A stretch of 64,000 nt of DNA from Candidatus Gastranaerophilales bacterium. GTDB lineage: Bacteria > Cyanobacteriota > Vampirovibrionia > Gastranaerophilales > Gastranaerophilaceae. Location of the stretch: contig CALUSQ010000006.1 of NCBI GenBank assembly GCA_944323475.1, positions 1 through 64,000 on the forward strand. The letters run 5' to 3'. The number at the start of each line of letters is the position of its first letter. The first letter of the stretch is position 1. Positions 54,644 through 62,861 of this stretch are shown piece by piece. Made by a program: the position numbers and the translations under genes. The notes beneath the pieces were generated by a model. The model was given only the letters and a program-made list of their open reading frames with translations. It was not told where the DNA came from and made no database searches.

Positions 54644-56761
54644 ATGACAATTAACAAACTTACACTTGCCGCAGTCTTAACAATAGGTTTGATGGCAGGT
54701 ACTATGAACTCGGGGATTGCAAGTAACGTAGATATTTCAAATTTAGATATGTCAAAACTTGCTGCTTGCCCGTTATCTGGCTGTGAAGCAGATGTAACAC
54801 CATCTACAGCAGTTTGTCCTTGTGCCCCTGCACAAAGTAATGATTGTGGATGCGAAACAGGTGCAGCTGCACCATGTGATCCTTGCAACACTTGTGCTCC
54901 AGTAGATCCATGTAATCCTTGCGAAGCTATGGCGCCCGCATGTGATTGTCAACCGGTAGTCCAATCTGTTTGCAATTCAAAATATGATGGAAAATCTTTA
55001 TCAAAACAACATTATGCTTATCCGGCAAACATTTATTCAGACAGTCAAATGGTAGGTTCTGAAGCTAACAATGTTGTAATTGGTGAAAGTGCAAACTGCG
55101 GATGTCCTATAGCACCATCACAAGGTGTTATGGTGTCTGATTTGCCAACATGTGGTTGCAATTGCGGTGAAGGAATTACAACAGGTGCAGCATCAAACAT
55201 GCCTGTATTGGGACAATCAAACTTTAATCTTGACCAAATTATAACAGGCGGTGCAGCACCTATGGCTAGTACAACTTGTCCTGTTGAAATGCAGACATCT
55301 TCAGGAATGGAAGTAATCAAACGAACAATTGTACCTTACAACCCACCTATCACAGGAGGTGCATCACCAATTACTGGTGCATCATCGTTTGAAGATGTAC
55401 CTGCAGGATTCTGGGCAGGATGTGATATTAATTTGTTAGCTGAAAACAAAGTTGTTGCAGGTTATCCTGACAGAACATTCAAACCAAATCTACCTGTAAC
55501 ACGTGCAGAAATTGCATCAATGGCAGTAAATGGTTTCAATTTAAGAGGCTGTGGTTGTCCGCAAAAAACATTCAAAGATGTTCCTGTAGATCACTGGGCA
55601 AACCAAGCTATTAATACAGCAGTTTCAAACGGCATAATGGATGGCTATCCAAACGATATGTTCAAACCTAATAAACCTGTAACCAGAGCAGAAGCTATGG
55701 TTGCATTGGCAAAAGGTATTCCATGTGAAATGGACAACTGCAAAGCAGAAGAAATCTTAAGCAAATTCTGTGACGGCAACAAAGTACCGGCTTGGGCAAA
55801 AATCCCAGTAGCAAAAGCTATAGAATCAGGTGCATTAAAAGATGTACCAAATCCAAATGAAATCCAAGCTTGTAAAGATGCCAGCCGTGCAGACGTAGCT
55901 TCTATGTTGGAATCAGTCAGAGTAGCAATGGGCTATTCTAAAAAAGACGTAGCTTACACTGCTCCAGATTGCGGTTGCACAGGCGGTGCCGCATTTATGG
56001 CAAAAGATGAAGTTGTTACAATACCAACTCTTTGCTTAAAATTCCAAGATGAAATTAACGCAAAAACAGCAAACATAGGTGATAGATTCGCCGCAAAAAC
56101 TACAGAATCTGTAACAATCAACGGACAAACATTCCCAGCAGGTTCAAATGTATACGGTAAAGTCACAGAAGTAGACAGACCATCTGGAAATTGCAAAGGC
56201 GGTTTAAAACTTTCTTTTGAAAGAATCCAATGCCATAGCTGTAAAGCTGATTTACCGCAACAAGTCCTTACTGCTCAAGTAAAATCTGACAAAAAACCAA
56301 ATTTCTTTGCCAGAATGATAGAAGCTCCATTTTCATGGGCAGGTAGTGTTGTTGGTACTGTAGGAAGAACTGTAGGTGGTGCTGTTATAGCAGCAGGAAA
56401 CGCTGTTGAACACGTATCTGACGGCGTTGGCTTAGCAATGGGTGAAACACTTCAAGGACAATTACCTGCAGCAGGAAGAAGCTTAATGGATGCTTCTAAA
56501 GCTTTAGTTAAAGCACCTATTGACTTAACAAGAACTGCTCTATCAGGAACAATGGGCTTGCTTCAAACTACGGGTGATGAAGTTGCTTATCTCGTAGATC
56601 CTAAAGGCAACAGAATTACTTCTGTTAACCCAAGAGAAAACGTAACTGTAGCATTCGGCTGCAACTCTTGCACAGGATGTGCTGCTCCAGTTCAACCTTG
56701 CGACCCATGTGCACAAAGCGCACCATGTGATTGCAACAATGATTGCGGATGCGGTAAGTAG
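54644..56761 (+). CDS. Cys-rich SLH-domain surface protein
   Basis: This exported protein has 705 residues, with AAGGAGGGAAAG before the ATG and a signal peptide of about 26 residues. A Cys- and Pro-rich region (about 45-110; many CxC and CxxC units such as CDPCNTCAPVDPCNPC) comes first. Two clear SLH domains follow (about 246-297 and 307-358; FEDVPAGFWA and FKDVPVDHWA with GYPD...FKPN.PVTRAE) and one weak SLH at about 378-427. A beta-type domain lies near 460-545 (IGDRFAAKTTESVTINGQTFPAGS), then a Gly- and Ala-rich helical part. The tail is again Cys-rich (CNSCTGC, CDPCAQSAPCDCNNDCGCGK). SLH domains anchor to cell-wall polymers. The Cys may form a disulfide-linked coat or bind metal. Confidence 0.85.
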   Translation: MTINKLTLAAVLTIGLMAGTMNSGIASNVDISNLDMSKLAACPLSGCEADVTPSTAVCPCAPAQSNDCGCETGAAAPCDPCNTCAPVDPCNPCEAMAPACDCQPVVQSVCNSKYDGKSLSKQHYAYPANIYSDSQMVGSEANNVVIGESANCGCPIAPSQGVMVSDLPTCGCNCGEGITTGAASNMPVLGQSNFNLDQIITGGAAPMASTTCPVEMQTSSGMEVIKRTIVPYNPPITGGASPITGASSFEDVPAGFWAGCDINLLAENKVVAGYPDRTFKPNLPVTRAEIASMAVNGFNLRGCGCPQKTFKDVPVDHWANQAINTAVSNGIMDGYPNDMFKPNKPVTRAEAMVALAKGIPCEMDNCKAEEILSKFCDGNKVPAWAKIPVAKAIESGALKDVPNPNEIQACKDASRADVASMLESVRVAMGYSKKDVAYTAPDCGCTGGAAFMAKDEVVTIPTLCLKFQDEINAKTANIGDRFAAKTTESVTINGQTFPAGSNVYGKVTEVDRPSGNCKGGLKLSFERIQCHSCKADLPQQVLTAQVKSDKKPNFFARMIEAPFSWAGSVVGTVGRTVGGAVIAAGNAVEHVSDGVGLAMGETLQGQLPAAGRSLMDASKALVKAPIDLTRTALSGTMGLLQTTGDEVAYLVDPKGNRITSVNPRENVTVAFGCNSCTGCAAPVQPCDPCAQSAPCDCNNDCGCGK

Positions 56762-56803
56762 TGAGTTTTGGCAATTGTGCCGATAATTCAAAACTCCACC
56801 GGG

Positions 56804-56840
56804 AAAACATGGCTTTGAATAATTCAAAGCCATGTTTTTT
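56804..56840 (+). terminator. Rho-independent terminator of the SLH gene
   Basis: Long arms (about 56806-56819 and 56822-56835) with a T run lie 45 nt after the stop. A weaker inverted repeat (56763-56770 and 56789-56796) precedes it. It abuts the stop codon of yifB. Confidence 0.88.
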
Positions 56841-58392
56841 ATATCATATCGTTTTCAACAAAATTGCGGTATTGCAACGCTTGGGCAATATGACTGCTTT
56901 CAATATTTTCTGAATTTTCTAAATCTGCTATTGTTCTTGCTAATTTTAATATTCTGTCGTAAGAACGACCTGACAAATTAAATTTTGTAATAGCACTTTT
57001 CAATAAATTTTGACTTTTTTCATCAATTTTACAGAATATTTTTATGTATTCGGCATTGAGCTGGGAATTTGTAAAAATAGGATAATCTTTGTATCTTTTT
57101 GCCTGAATTTTTCTTGCTTTTGTAACCCTTTCTCTAATTTGAGCAGAAGATTCTGATTTTATCTTTGTATTCAAAAGTTCTTCCGGAGTAAGTCTTGGAA
57201 CTTCTATTTGTATATCAATTCTATCCAAAAGAGGCCCTGACAATCTTGAACGATATCTTTGAATTTGAAAATCATTGCAAGTACATTGTTTTTGACTATC
57301 ACCCAAATATCCACAAGGACATGGATTCATTGCCCCCAAAAGTATAAAATCAGCAGGGTACGTTATACGAGTTTGCGCACGTGAAATAACAACTTCACCA
57401 TCTTCTATCGGCTGTCTTAAAACTTCAAGCACATTTCTCGGAAACTCAACCATTTCATCCAAAAATAACACACCCCTGTGAGCAAGTGTAATTTCACCGG
57501 GTTTTGGATTAGATCCACCACCAATAATACCTATAGAAGAGGCTGTATGATGTACCGACCTAAACGGTCTTTTGTTGACTAAAGGGCTATCGGAATGCAA
57601 AAGTCCTGAAACACTATAAATTTTTGTAAGTTCAATCGCTTCTTCAAGTTCCAAAGGAGGCAAAATTGAAGCAAAACTCTTTGCCAAAAGTGTTTTACCA
57701 GAACCAGGAGGTCCTGACATAAGGATATTATGTCCTCCTGCAGCTGCAATTTCCAAAGCTTTTTTAGCCTTTATTTGCCCTTTGATATCCTTAAAATCAA
57801 ACTCATATTTTGCAGAAGTATAAGCATTCAAATAATCTTCTATATCTATTTCGCATACTTCAAGTTCTTTTTTCTCTTCTTTGCTCACACTAAAATGACA
57901 AACAACATCTCTCAAAGTTTCTGCGCTTAAAACTTTTATGTCAGGAATAAGAGCAGCTTCTTTAGCATTGTCTTTTGGGACAACAACTTCTTTTATGCCA
58001 AACTCCTTTAAACCCGAAACTATTGGCAGTACACCATTTACAGCCCTTAAAGAGCCATCCAAAGAAAGTTCTCCCAAAAATGCTGTTTCTTTCATTTCTG
58101 TTTCATCAACAATTCCATCTCTTGCGAGTATACCCATAGCTATTGGTAAATCATAATTTGTACCGACTTTTTTTATATCTGCAGGTGCAAGATTTACTAC
58201 AACTTTTTGGTTTGGAAAATGATATCCTGAATTTTTTATAGCAGAACGAACTCTCTCCTTAGCCTCTGATATAGCTGCATCAGGCAAACCAACAATCACT
58301 ACAGAAGGTATTGACTGAACAAAATCAACTTCGACAAGAATTTTGTGAGAATCTATTCCTATAACCGTTGATGTAATAACTTGTGATACCAT
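56839..58392 (-). CDS. YifB/ComM family AAA+ ATPase (Mg-chelatase-like)
   Basis: The 517-residue protein has an N-terminal Lon-type S5 domain (to about 170; VEVDFVQSIPSVVIVGLPDAAISEAKERVRSAIKNSGY). A magnesium-chelatase-type AAA+ core follows, with Walker A MSGPPGSGKTLLAKSFASILP and Walker B GVLFLDEMVEFPR. A Cys cluster follows with MNPCPCGYLGDSQKQCTC. The C-terminal domain has LSGRSYDRILKLARTIADLE. This family (ComM in transformable bacteria) drives branch migration during natural transformation. A pilin-like gene is elsewhere in the window, but competence is not proven. The upstream AGGAA is 19 nt from the ATG. Confidence 0.93.
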   Translation of the reverse strand: MVSQVITSTVIGIDSHKILVEVDFVQSIPSVVIVGLPDAAISEAKERVRSAIKNSGYHFPNQKVVVNLAPADIKKVGTNYDLPIAMGILARDGIVDETEMKETAFLGELSLDGSLRAVNGVLPIVSGLKEFGIKEVVVPKDNAKEAALIPDIKVLSAETLRDVVCHFSVSKEEKKELEVCEIDIEDYLNAYTSAKYEFDFKDIKGQIKAKKALEIAAAGGHNILMSGPPGSGKTLLAKSFASILPPLELEEAIELTKIYSVSGLLHSDSPLVNKRPFRSVHHTASSIGIIGGGSNPKPGEITLAHRGVLFLDEMVEFPRNVLEVLRQPIEDGEVVISRAQTRITYPADFILLGAMNPCPCGYLGDSQKQCTCNDFQIQRYRSRLSGPLLDRIDIQIEVPRLTPEELLNTKIKSESSAQIRERVTKARKIQAKRYKDYPIFTNSQLNAEYIKIFCKIDEKSQNLLKSAITKFNLSGRSYDRILKLARTIADLENSENIESSHIAQALQYRNFVENDMI

Positions 58393-58480
58393 ATTTTATT
58401 CTTAATTCCTATGATTTTTATTTTAGCATATTTCTAATGCCTGTTAACTAACAATCTAATTTTATATAAAGAAAATAACC

Positions 58481-58509
58481 CTTTTGACCTGCGGTGTCAG
58501 TTGACTATA
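58481..58509 (+). repeat. 29-bp direct repeat, copy 1
   Basis: This copy matches 58612-58640 at 28 of 29 positions; the shared core is GCGGTGTCAGTTGACTATA. The similarity continues loosely for about 25 bp more, so it resembles a decayed copy of the repressor promoter without its operator. Confidence 0.75.
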
Positions 58510-58560
58510 AATGTATTGCTCATTTATCACAAGTAAACAGAAGTGCCCCCTTTGACTTGT

Positions 58561-58610
58561 TGCAGGTGCATTGCTGTTTTGCAATGGTTGGACTTGCCTT
58601 TTGCACCTGT
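58561..58610. repeat. Nested inverted repeats between the direct repeats
   Basis: Outer arms TGCAGGTGCA (58561-58570) and TTGCACCTGT (58601-58610) pair. An inner ATTGC/GCAAT hairpin lies near 58570-58585. There is no T tract, so this is not a terminator. Confidence 0.5.
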
Positions 58611-58611
58611 T

Positions 58612-58640
58612 CTTTTGACTTGCGGTGTCAGTTGACTATA
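58612..58640 (+). repeat. 29-bp direct repeat, copy 2
   Basis: This second copy, 131 bp after the first, ends 9 bp before the -35 element of the repressor gene. Confidence 0.75.
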
Positions 58641-58649
58641 TTAAATATA

Positions 58650-58678
58650 TTGACATATTATGGACAATCGTCCATAAT
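58650..58678 (+). promoter_or_regulatory. Promoter with LexA-type operator of the repressor gene
   Basis: TTGACA (58650-58655) and CATAAT (58673-58678) are spaced by 17 bp. The palindrome TTATGGAC-AATC-GTCCATAA (58658-58677) fills the spacer, so bound repressor would block RNA polymerase. The same arrangement occurs before the UmuC-type gene. Confidence 0.8.
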
Positions 58679-58702
58679 AATATTATAGAGGAAAAAAATA
58701 AT

Positions 58703-59278
58703 ATGTTAAGCGAAAAACAAAAAACCTTTTTTGAGAATCTTAAAAAATCATACGGCAAAGAGCCTTTGCCAAGTTTTGAAATAATAGCAAAAGATTTTGG
58801 TTTCAAACATAAAAACTCGATATGGCAATATTTCAAAAAGCTTAAAGAACAAGACTTGGTAAAAGAAAAAAACGGCAAATTTTTTATAAACCCCGAATGT
58901 TTTGGAGCGATTTTGTTTACTTCTGCAGTAAGAGCAGGTTTTGCAACAGTAGCAGAAGATACAATAGAAAAAAGAATTTCTCTTGACGAAAGTTTTAACT
59001 TGGATAATCCATCGACTTTTGTTTTTACGGTATCAGGTGATTCTATGGTCAATGCAGGGATTTTTGACGGTGATAAAGTTATAGTCAAAAAAACTCCTGT
59101 TGCCAAAGACGGTGATATAGTTTTGGCTTATATAGACAATGGCTATACACTAAAAACATACCGCAATAAAAACGGAAAAATCTGGTTACAACCGGAAAAT
59201 CCGGATTATCCAATCATCGAACCTAAAGAAGTTTTAACTATTTTTGGTATAGCTACCGGAATAGCCCGACAATTGTAG
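58703..59278 (+). CDS. lexA: LexA-type self-cleaving repressor
   Basis: The 191-residue protein joins an N-terminal winged helix-turn-helix (about 10-55; SFEIIAKDFGFKHKNSIWQYFKKLKEQDLV) to a C-terminal S24 peptidase domain. The self-cleavage site is A78-G79 (AVRAGF). The catalytic Ser is S114 (SGDSM), and the catalytic Lys is K151 (TLKTY). This is the layout of LexA, which is cleaved when RecA is activated by DNA damage. UmuD would lack the DNA-binding half. The ATG at 58703 has GAGG 11 nt upstream. Its own promoter carries a palindromic operator, which also precedes the next gene. Whether it is the main LexA of the cell or a second copy cannot be told. Confidence 0.88.
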   Translation: MLSEKQKTFFENLKKSYGKEPLPSFEIIAKDFGFKHKNSIWQYFKKLKEQDLVKEKNGKFFINPECFGAILFTSAVRAGFATVAEDTIEKRISLDESFNLDNPSTFVFTVSGDSMVNAGIFDGDKVIVKKTPVAKDGDIVLAYIDNGYTLKTYRNKNGKIWLQPENPDYPIIEPKEVLTIFGIATGIARQL

Positions 59279-59315
59279 TTTTTAGAACAAGTTGTTCTAG
59301 AAGGACAAAAACGTC

Positions 59316-59344
59316 TTGACATTTTATAGACATTTGTCTATAAT
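59316..59344 (+). promoter_or_regulatory. Promoter with LexA-type operator of the umuC-type gene
   Basis: Perfect TTGACA (59316-59321) and TATAAT (59339-59344) are spaced by 17 bp. The palindrome TTATAGAC-ATTT-GTCTATAA (59324-59343) sits between them, with the same 2-bp offset from the -35 as in the repressor promoter. Confidence 0.85.
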
Positions 59345-59350
59345 AAAATT

Positions 59351-59473
59351 ATTAAATAAAGATTAATCCTTCCTAATATATGGTAAAAACCATGACGAAA
59401 AGCGGAGTTAATTGTACCCAGTGAAAGGTTAAAATTTGCAGATCTCAACATGTCCGCTCCGCTTTATTTTTTT
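59351..59473 (+). ncRNA. Structured 5' leader with terminator-like hairpin
   Basis: From the predicted start near 59351 the transcript would carry about 160 nt before the umuC-type ATG. A small hairpin (ATGGT/ACCAT near 59380-59393) is followed by 9-bp arms AAAGCGGAG (59399-59407) and CTCCGCTTT (59457-59465) around a 49-nt loop. A T-rich run follows. The 5' arm can also pair with TCCGC at 59453-59457. This could be an attenuator or a small RNA. I match it to no known riboswitch. Confidence 0.45.
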
Positions 59474-59513
59474 ATTCCCATAACAGTCAAATAGCCGGAT
59501 TGAGGTTAATATT

Positions 59514-60725
59514 ATGGCAAAAATCGCACTTGTAGATTGCAACAACTTTTTTGTCTCTTGCGAGCAGCTAATGAATCCTTCTTTAAAGAACAGAGCTGTT
59601 TGTGTTTTGAGCAACAATGACGGATGCGTAATTGCACGTTCTGCAGAAGCTAAAGAGATGGGATTGCCAATGGGATATCCTATGTTCAAAGCACGCAAGG
59701 AATTTAAAAATGTAATTTACATTTCAAGAAATTTCAAACTTTATCATGACATATCAAATAGAATCATTGCGAAACTTTTGAGCTACACTCCTGATGTAGA
59801 GCAGTATTCAATTGATGAAGCTTTTTTAGACTTAACAGGGCTTAAAAAATTATATAGATGTTCTTATGAACAAATTATTGAAAAAATAAAATACGAAATA
59901 GAAACAGAAATAGGGATTCCTGTTTCTATTGGGCTTGCACCAACAAAAACTTTGGCAAAACTCGCTTGTGAAACAGCCAAAAAAGATAAAACAAAAAATG
60001 GTCTTTGTTACATAAGATATCAAGATATTAATGAAATTTTGAGAAGAACCTGTATTGAAGAAATATGGGGCATAGGCAAAAACACAGCTGCACTGTTTCA
60101 TAAATATGGAATTTATAAATGCAGTGAAATAGTAAAACAAAATGACTTTTGGCTAAAAAAAATCTGGGGGAAAAGAGGGTTGGAATTAAAAGCCGAACTC
60201 TCAGGCACAAGTGCAAACCCAGTAAACAGTAGGATAGAACTTCCAAAATCTATTCAAAAGACAAGTGCTTTCAGCCATTTTACAACCGACAAAGAATATA
60301 TACGAAATTCATTGCACTATCATACTCATCAGATCTGTTCAAAACTTCGCAAGCTGGGATTGCAGACAGAAATAATCTTTGTAATGTTACGGACAAAAGA
60401 TTTTCGAGTAATTGCCGAAAAAATAGTATTACCGGAGCCATCAGACAGTGAATTTTTAATAAATCAATATGCAGACAAACTGTTTGAAAAAATTTATCAA
60501 AATGATATTGTTTATCGTTCATCAGGAATTTTTGCAGAAAAACTAAGTGAAAAAGCAGCATCACAATTATTTTTGTTTGAAAATGAAAAAATACAAAAAG
60601 CTAAAAAACTATCTATGTTGTGGGACAATTTTGAAAAAAAATACGGGCGGAACTGTTTTAGCATAGGTACAATGCAAGACCCTCAAGCAGAAAGCAAATT
60701 GCATGGTCAAAACTATTTTTCTTAA
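59514..60725 (+). CDS. umuC: UmuC-type Y-family DNA polymerase
   Basis: This is a translesion polymerase of the UmuC (Pol V) branch. MAKIALVDCNNFFVSCEQLMNP holds the first metal Asp, NNDGCVIARSAEAKEMG is the UmuC hallmark, and YSIDEAFLDLTGL is the catalytic acidic motif near residue 100. The thumb and little-finger domains follow, and the end has a UmuC-type LFLFENEKIQKAKKLS stretch. It is 403 residues long. GAGG lies about 9 nt before the ATG. It has its own operator-bearing promoter, in the same direction as the repressor gene. No umuD is present, so the LexA-like protein or a distant gene would have to supply that role. Confidence 0.93.
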   Translation: MAKIALVDCNNFFVSCEQLMNPSLKNRAVCVLSNNDGCVIARSAEAKEMGLPMGYPMFKARKEFKNVIYISRNFKLYHDISNRIIAKLLSYTPDVEQYSIDEAFLDLTGLKKLYRCSYEQIIEKIKYEIETEIGIPVSIGLAPTKTLAKLACETAKKDKTKNGLCYIRYQDINEILRRTCIEEIWGIGKNTAALFHKYGIYKCSEIVKQNDFWLKKIWGKRGLELKAELSGTSANPVNSRIELPKSIQKTSAFSHFTTDKEYIRNSLHYHTHQICSKLRKLGLQTEIIFVMLRTKDFRVIAEKIVLPEPSDSEFLINQYADKLFEKIYQNDIVYRSSGIFAEKLSEKAASQLFLFENEKIQKAKKLSMLWDNFEKKYGRNCFSIGTMQDPQAESKLHGQNYFS

Positions 60726-60766
60726 AAACTAAACAATAAACTAATTGCAAAACTCACACCATCTTG

Positions 60767-60772
60767 TAAAAT
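60767..60772 (+). promoter_or_regulatory. -10 element predicting a leaderless oppB mRNA
   Basis: TAAAAT, with TG directly before it, ends 6 nt before the ATG at 60779. No ribosome site is visible. Confidence 0.5.
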
Positions 60773-60778
60773 AGTTTT

Positions 60779-61747
60779 ATGCAGTTGCTTATTTACATAT
60801 TAAAAAGACTCGCACAGGCGATACCTCTTTTGTTTTTGGTATCGATTATCAGTTTTTTTATAATCCGTTTAAGTCCTGTTGACCCACTAGCAGAATTGAG
60901 ATTGAATCCATCAATTTCTCAAGAAACTTTGAAAGCAGAACAACAAAGACTTGGTCTGGATAAACCCAAAATCGTTCAATACGGATTGTGGCTAAAAAGC
61001 TTTTTAAAAGGAGATTTGGGTGTAACCGTAACAGGAGAAAAAGTTAGTAATAAGTTGATAGAGCGTATTCCAAACACACTTTTACTCACAATTGTTGTTA
61101 TACTTTTGACCTGGATGGTAGGGATTCCGCTGGGGATTTATGCTGCTTTAAACTGGAAAAAGCCTATAGACCGGATTTTAACGGTAATAACAAGCATTGG
61201 GATGGCTATACCATCATTTTTCTTTGCATTGTTGTTATTAATTTTTGCAGTAAAAACAGGGTGGTTTCCAACAGGTGGATTAACAAGTTATGACTTTTCA
61301 AATTTAAATACAGGAGAAAAAATTATAGACATAGCACATCATTTGGTTTTGCCTGTTATTGTGTTGTTTACAATTTCTCTTTCTGGCTTGCAAAGACAAA
61401 TGAGAGGGAATTTGCTTGATGTGTTAGGTTCCGATTATGTAAAATTTGCAAGAGCAAAAGGTCTTAGCGAAAACAAAGTTGTATACAAACACGCTTTGAG
61501 AAATGCTATAAATCCTATGGTAACGCTTTTGGGTTTTGAGTTTGCTTCACTGTTAAGCGGAGCTGCGTTGACAGAATATGTTTTTCAATATCCCGGATTG
61601 GGCCGTTTAATTCTCGAAGCTGTAATGAAATCTGATATAAACCTTGTTATGGCATCTTTAATGATGGGTACAATAATGCTTGTTGTAGGAAATTTGCTTG
61701 CTGACATTTTACTGAAAATAGTAGACCCGAGAGTGAGTGTGAGCTGA
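60779..61747 (+). CDS. oppB: ABC transporter permease, peptide/nickel type (OppB/DppB)
   Basis: This inner-membrane permease of 322 residues has six segments. The N terminus (YILKRLAQAIPLLFLVSIISFFIIRLSP) is typical of OppB/DppB. The EAA loop DYVKFARAKGLSENKVVYKHALRNAINPM is near residue 220, and the end is GNLLADILLKIVDPR. Its stop codon overlaps the start of oppC (ATGA). The solute-binding protein and ATPases are not in the window, so the substrate (oligopeptide, dipeptide, nickel or other) is open. Confidence 0.92.
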   Translation: MQLLIYILKRLAQAIPLLFLVSIISFFIIRLSPVDPLAELRLNPSISQETLKAEQQRLGLDKPKIVQYGLWLKSFLKGDLGVTVTGEKVSNKLIERIPNTLLLTIVVILLTWMVGIPLGIYAALNWKKPIDRILTVITSIGMAIPSFFFALLLLIFAVKTGWFPTGGLTSYDFSNLNTGEKIIDIAHHLVLPVIVLFTISLSGLQRQMRGNLLDVLGSDYVKFARAKGLSENKVVYKHALRNAINPMVTLLGFEFASLLSGAALTEYVFQYPGLGRLILEAVMKSDINLVMASLMMGTIMLVVGNLLADILLKIVDPRVSVS

Positions 61748-62817
61748 TGAAAAAAAATTCCGTCACATCTCAAATTTTTAAAGATAAATACACGACTACA
61801 GCAGTAGTTGTATTGCTTGTTTTGTACATCGGAATTTTATTTGCAGATTTTCTTGCACCCTATTCAAAAGAATTTTCTGACAGACACAGAGCTTACGTAC
61901 CGCCTTCAAAAATTTTCACAATAGATGAGAACGGTAAATTATCAAGACCTTATACATACAATTACAAAAGATATTTTAACCCTGAAGAACTAAAAATAAG
62001 TTATAAATTGGATAGGAGTAAAAAATATTATCTAAAATTTTTCTCCCAAGGAGAACCTTATAAATTTTTAGGCATAATACCTATGAAAAGACACCTTGTT
62101 ACTGTAGAATCGGAAGGAAGACTTTTCCTTTTGGGTACAGACATAAACGGGAGAGATGTTTTTTCAAGGATACTTTTTGGAGGCAGAATTTCTCTAACCA
62201 TTGGCTTTCTTGCTTTGTTTATTTCTTTTCCTCTTGGTATGTTATATGGAGGTATTTCAGGATATTTGGGAGGAATTGCTGATAACTTGATGATGCGTAT
62301 ATCAGAAGCTATCATGTCAATTCCAAGTTTTTATCTTTTGATTATTCTTGCAGCTATTTTGCCAACAAATATGACTAGTATTCAGAGATTTTCCCTCATA
62401 GTAGTAATCCTTGCTTTGATTGGCTGGGCCGGTTTTTCAAGAGTGGTAAGAGGGATGGTTTTGTCTATAAAAAATCAAGAATTTGTTCAAGCGGCAGAAT
62501 CAATTGGAGCATCAAAGTTCAGAATAATAATAAAACATCTTTTACCTCAAACTTTGAGTTACGTTATCGTTGCAATGACATTGAGCGTACCTTCTTATAT
62601 TTTGTCAGAATCAGGCTTGAGTTTTCTTGGATTAGGTATTCAACAACCAGATGCAAGCTGGGGAAACATGTTAAAAGAAGCTCAAGAATATGTGAACATA
62701 TTATATCGTCCTTGGCTTTTGACACCTGGTTTTTTAATTTTTATTGCGGTCTTATCTTTTAACCTCATAGGTGATACAATAAGGGATATCTTGGATCCGA
62801 AAAGTAAACTGAGATAA
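61747..62817 (+). CDS. oppC: ABC transporter permease, peptide/nickel type (OppC/DppC)
   Basis: OppC is the partner permease to OppB. It has a membrane helix near residues 20-38 and then an unusually long periplasmic loop of about 80 residues (about 40-115). The main permease domain follows with LFLLGTDINGRDVFSRILFGGRISL. The EAA loop EFVQAAESIGASKFRIIIKHLLPQTLSY is near 245, and the end is NLIGDTIRDILDPK. It is 356 residues long. Its first base overlaps the oppB stop, so the two are translationally coupled. mgtC follows after 44 nt. Confidence 0.92.
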   Translation: MKKNSVTSQIFKDKYTTTAVVVLLVLYIGILFADFLAPYSKEFSDRHRAYVPPSKIFTIDENGKLSRPYTYNYKRYFNPEELKISYKLDRSKKYYLKFFSQGEPYKFLGIIPMKRHLVTVESEGRLFLLGTDINGRDVFSRILFGGRISLTIGFLALFISFPLGMLYGGISGYLGGIADNLMMRISEAIMSIPSFYLLIILAAILPTNMTSIQRFSLIVVILALIGWAGFSRVVRGMVLSIKNQEFVQAAESIGASKFRIIIKHLLPQTLSYVIVAMTLSVPSYILSESGLSFLGLGIQQPDASWGNMLKEAQEYVNILYRPWLLTPGFLIFIAVLSFNLIGDTIRDILDPKSKLR

Positions 62818-62861
62818 TATTTTAGTAAGATGCATATTTAAAAGGAATAAACAGAAGAGTT

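Larger units (their letters stand above)
58393..58702. other. Repeat-rich intergenic region before the lexA-type gene
   Basis: This 310-bp gap contains a 29-bp direct repeat (58481-58509 and 58612-58640), two nested hairpins between the copies and the operator-promoter of the repressor gene. I find no credible gene in it: a plus-strand frame of about 60 codons has no ribosome site and mostly reads the repeat. Confidence 0.6.

Noticed and set aside
58481..58640. Possible CRISPR array (29-bp repeat)
   Set aside because: There are only two copies, the spacing is over 100 bp, the region between has its own hairpins and there are no cas genes.
58703..59278. UmuD partner of the adjacent UmuC
   Set aside because: The protein has an N-terminal winged helix DNA-binding domain and 191 residues, so it is LexA-type. 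UmuD lacks that domain.
59351..59473. Retron-like or riboswitch RNA before umuC
   Set aside because: No reverse transcriptase is nearby, and I cannot match the conserved core of any riboswitch I know. It is kept only as a structured leader.
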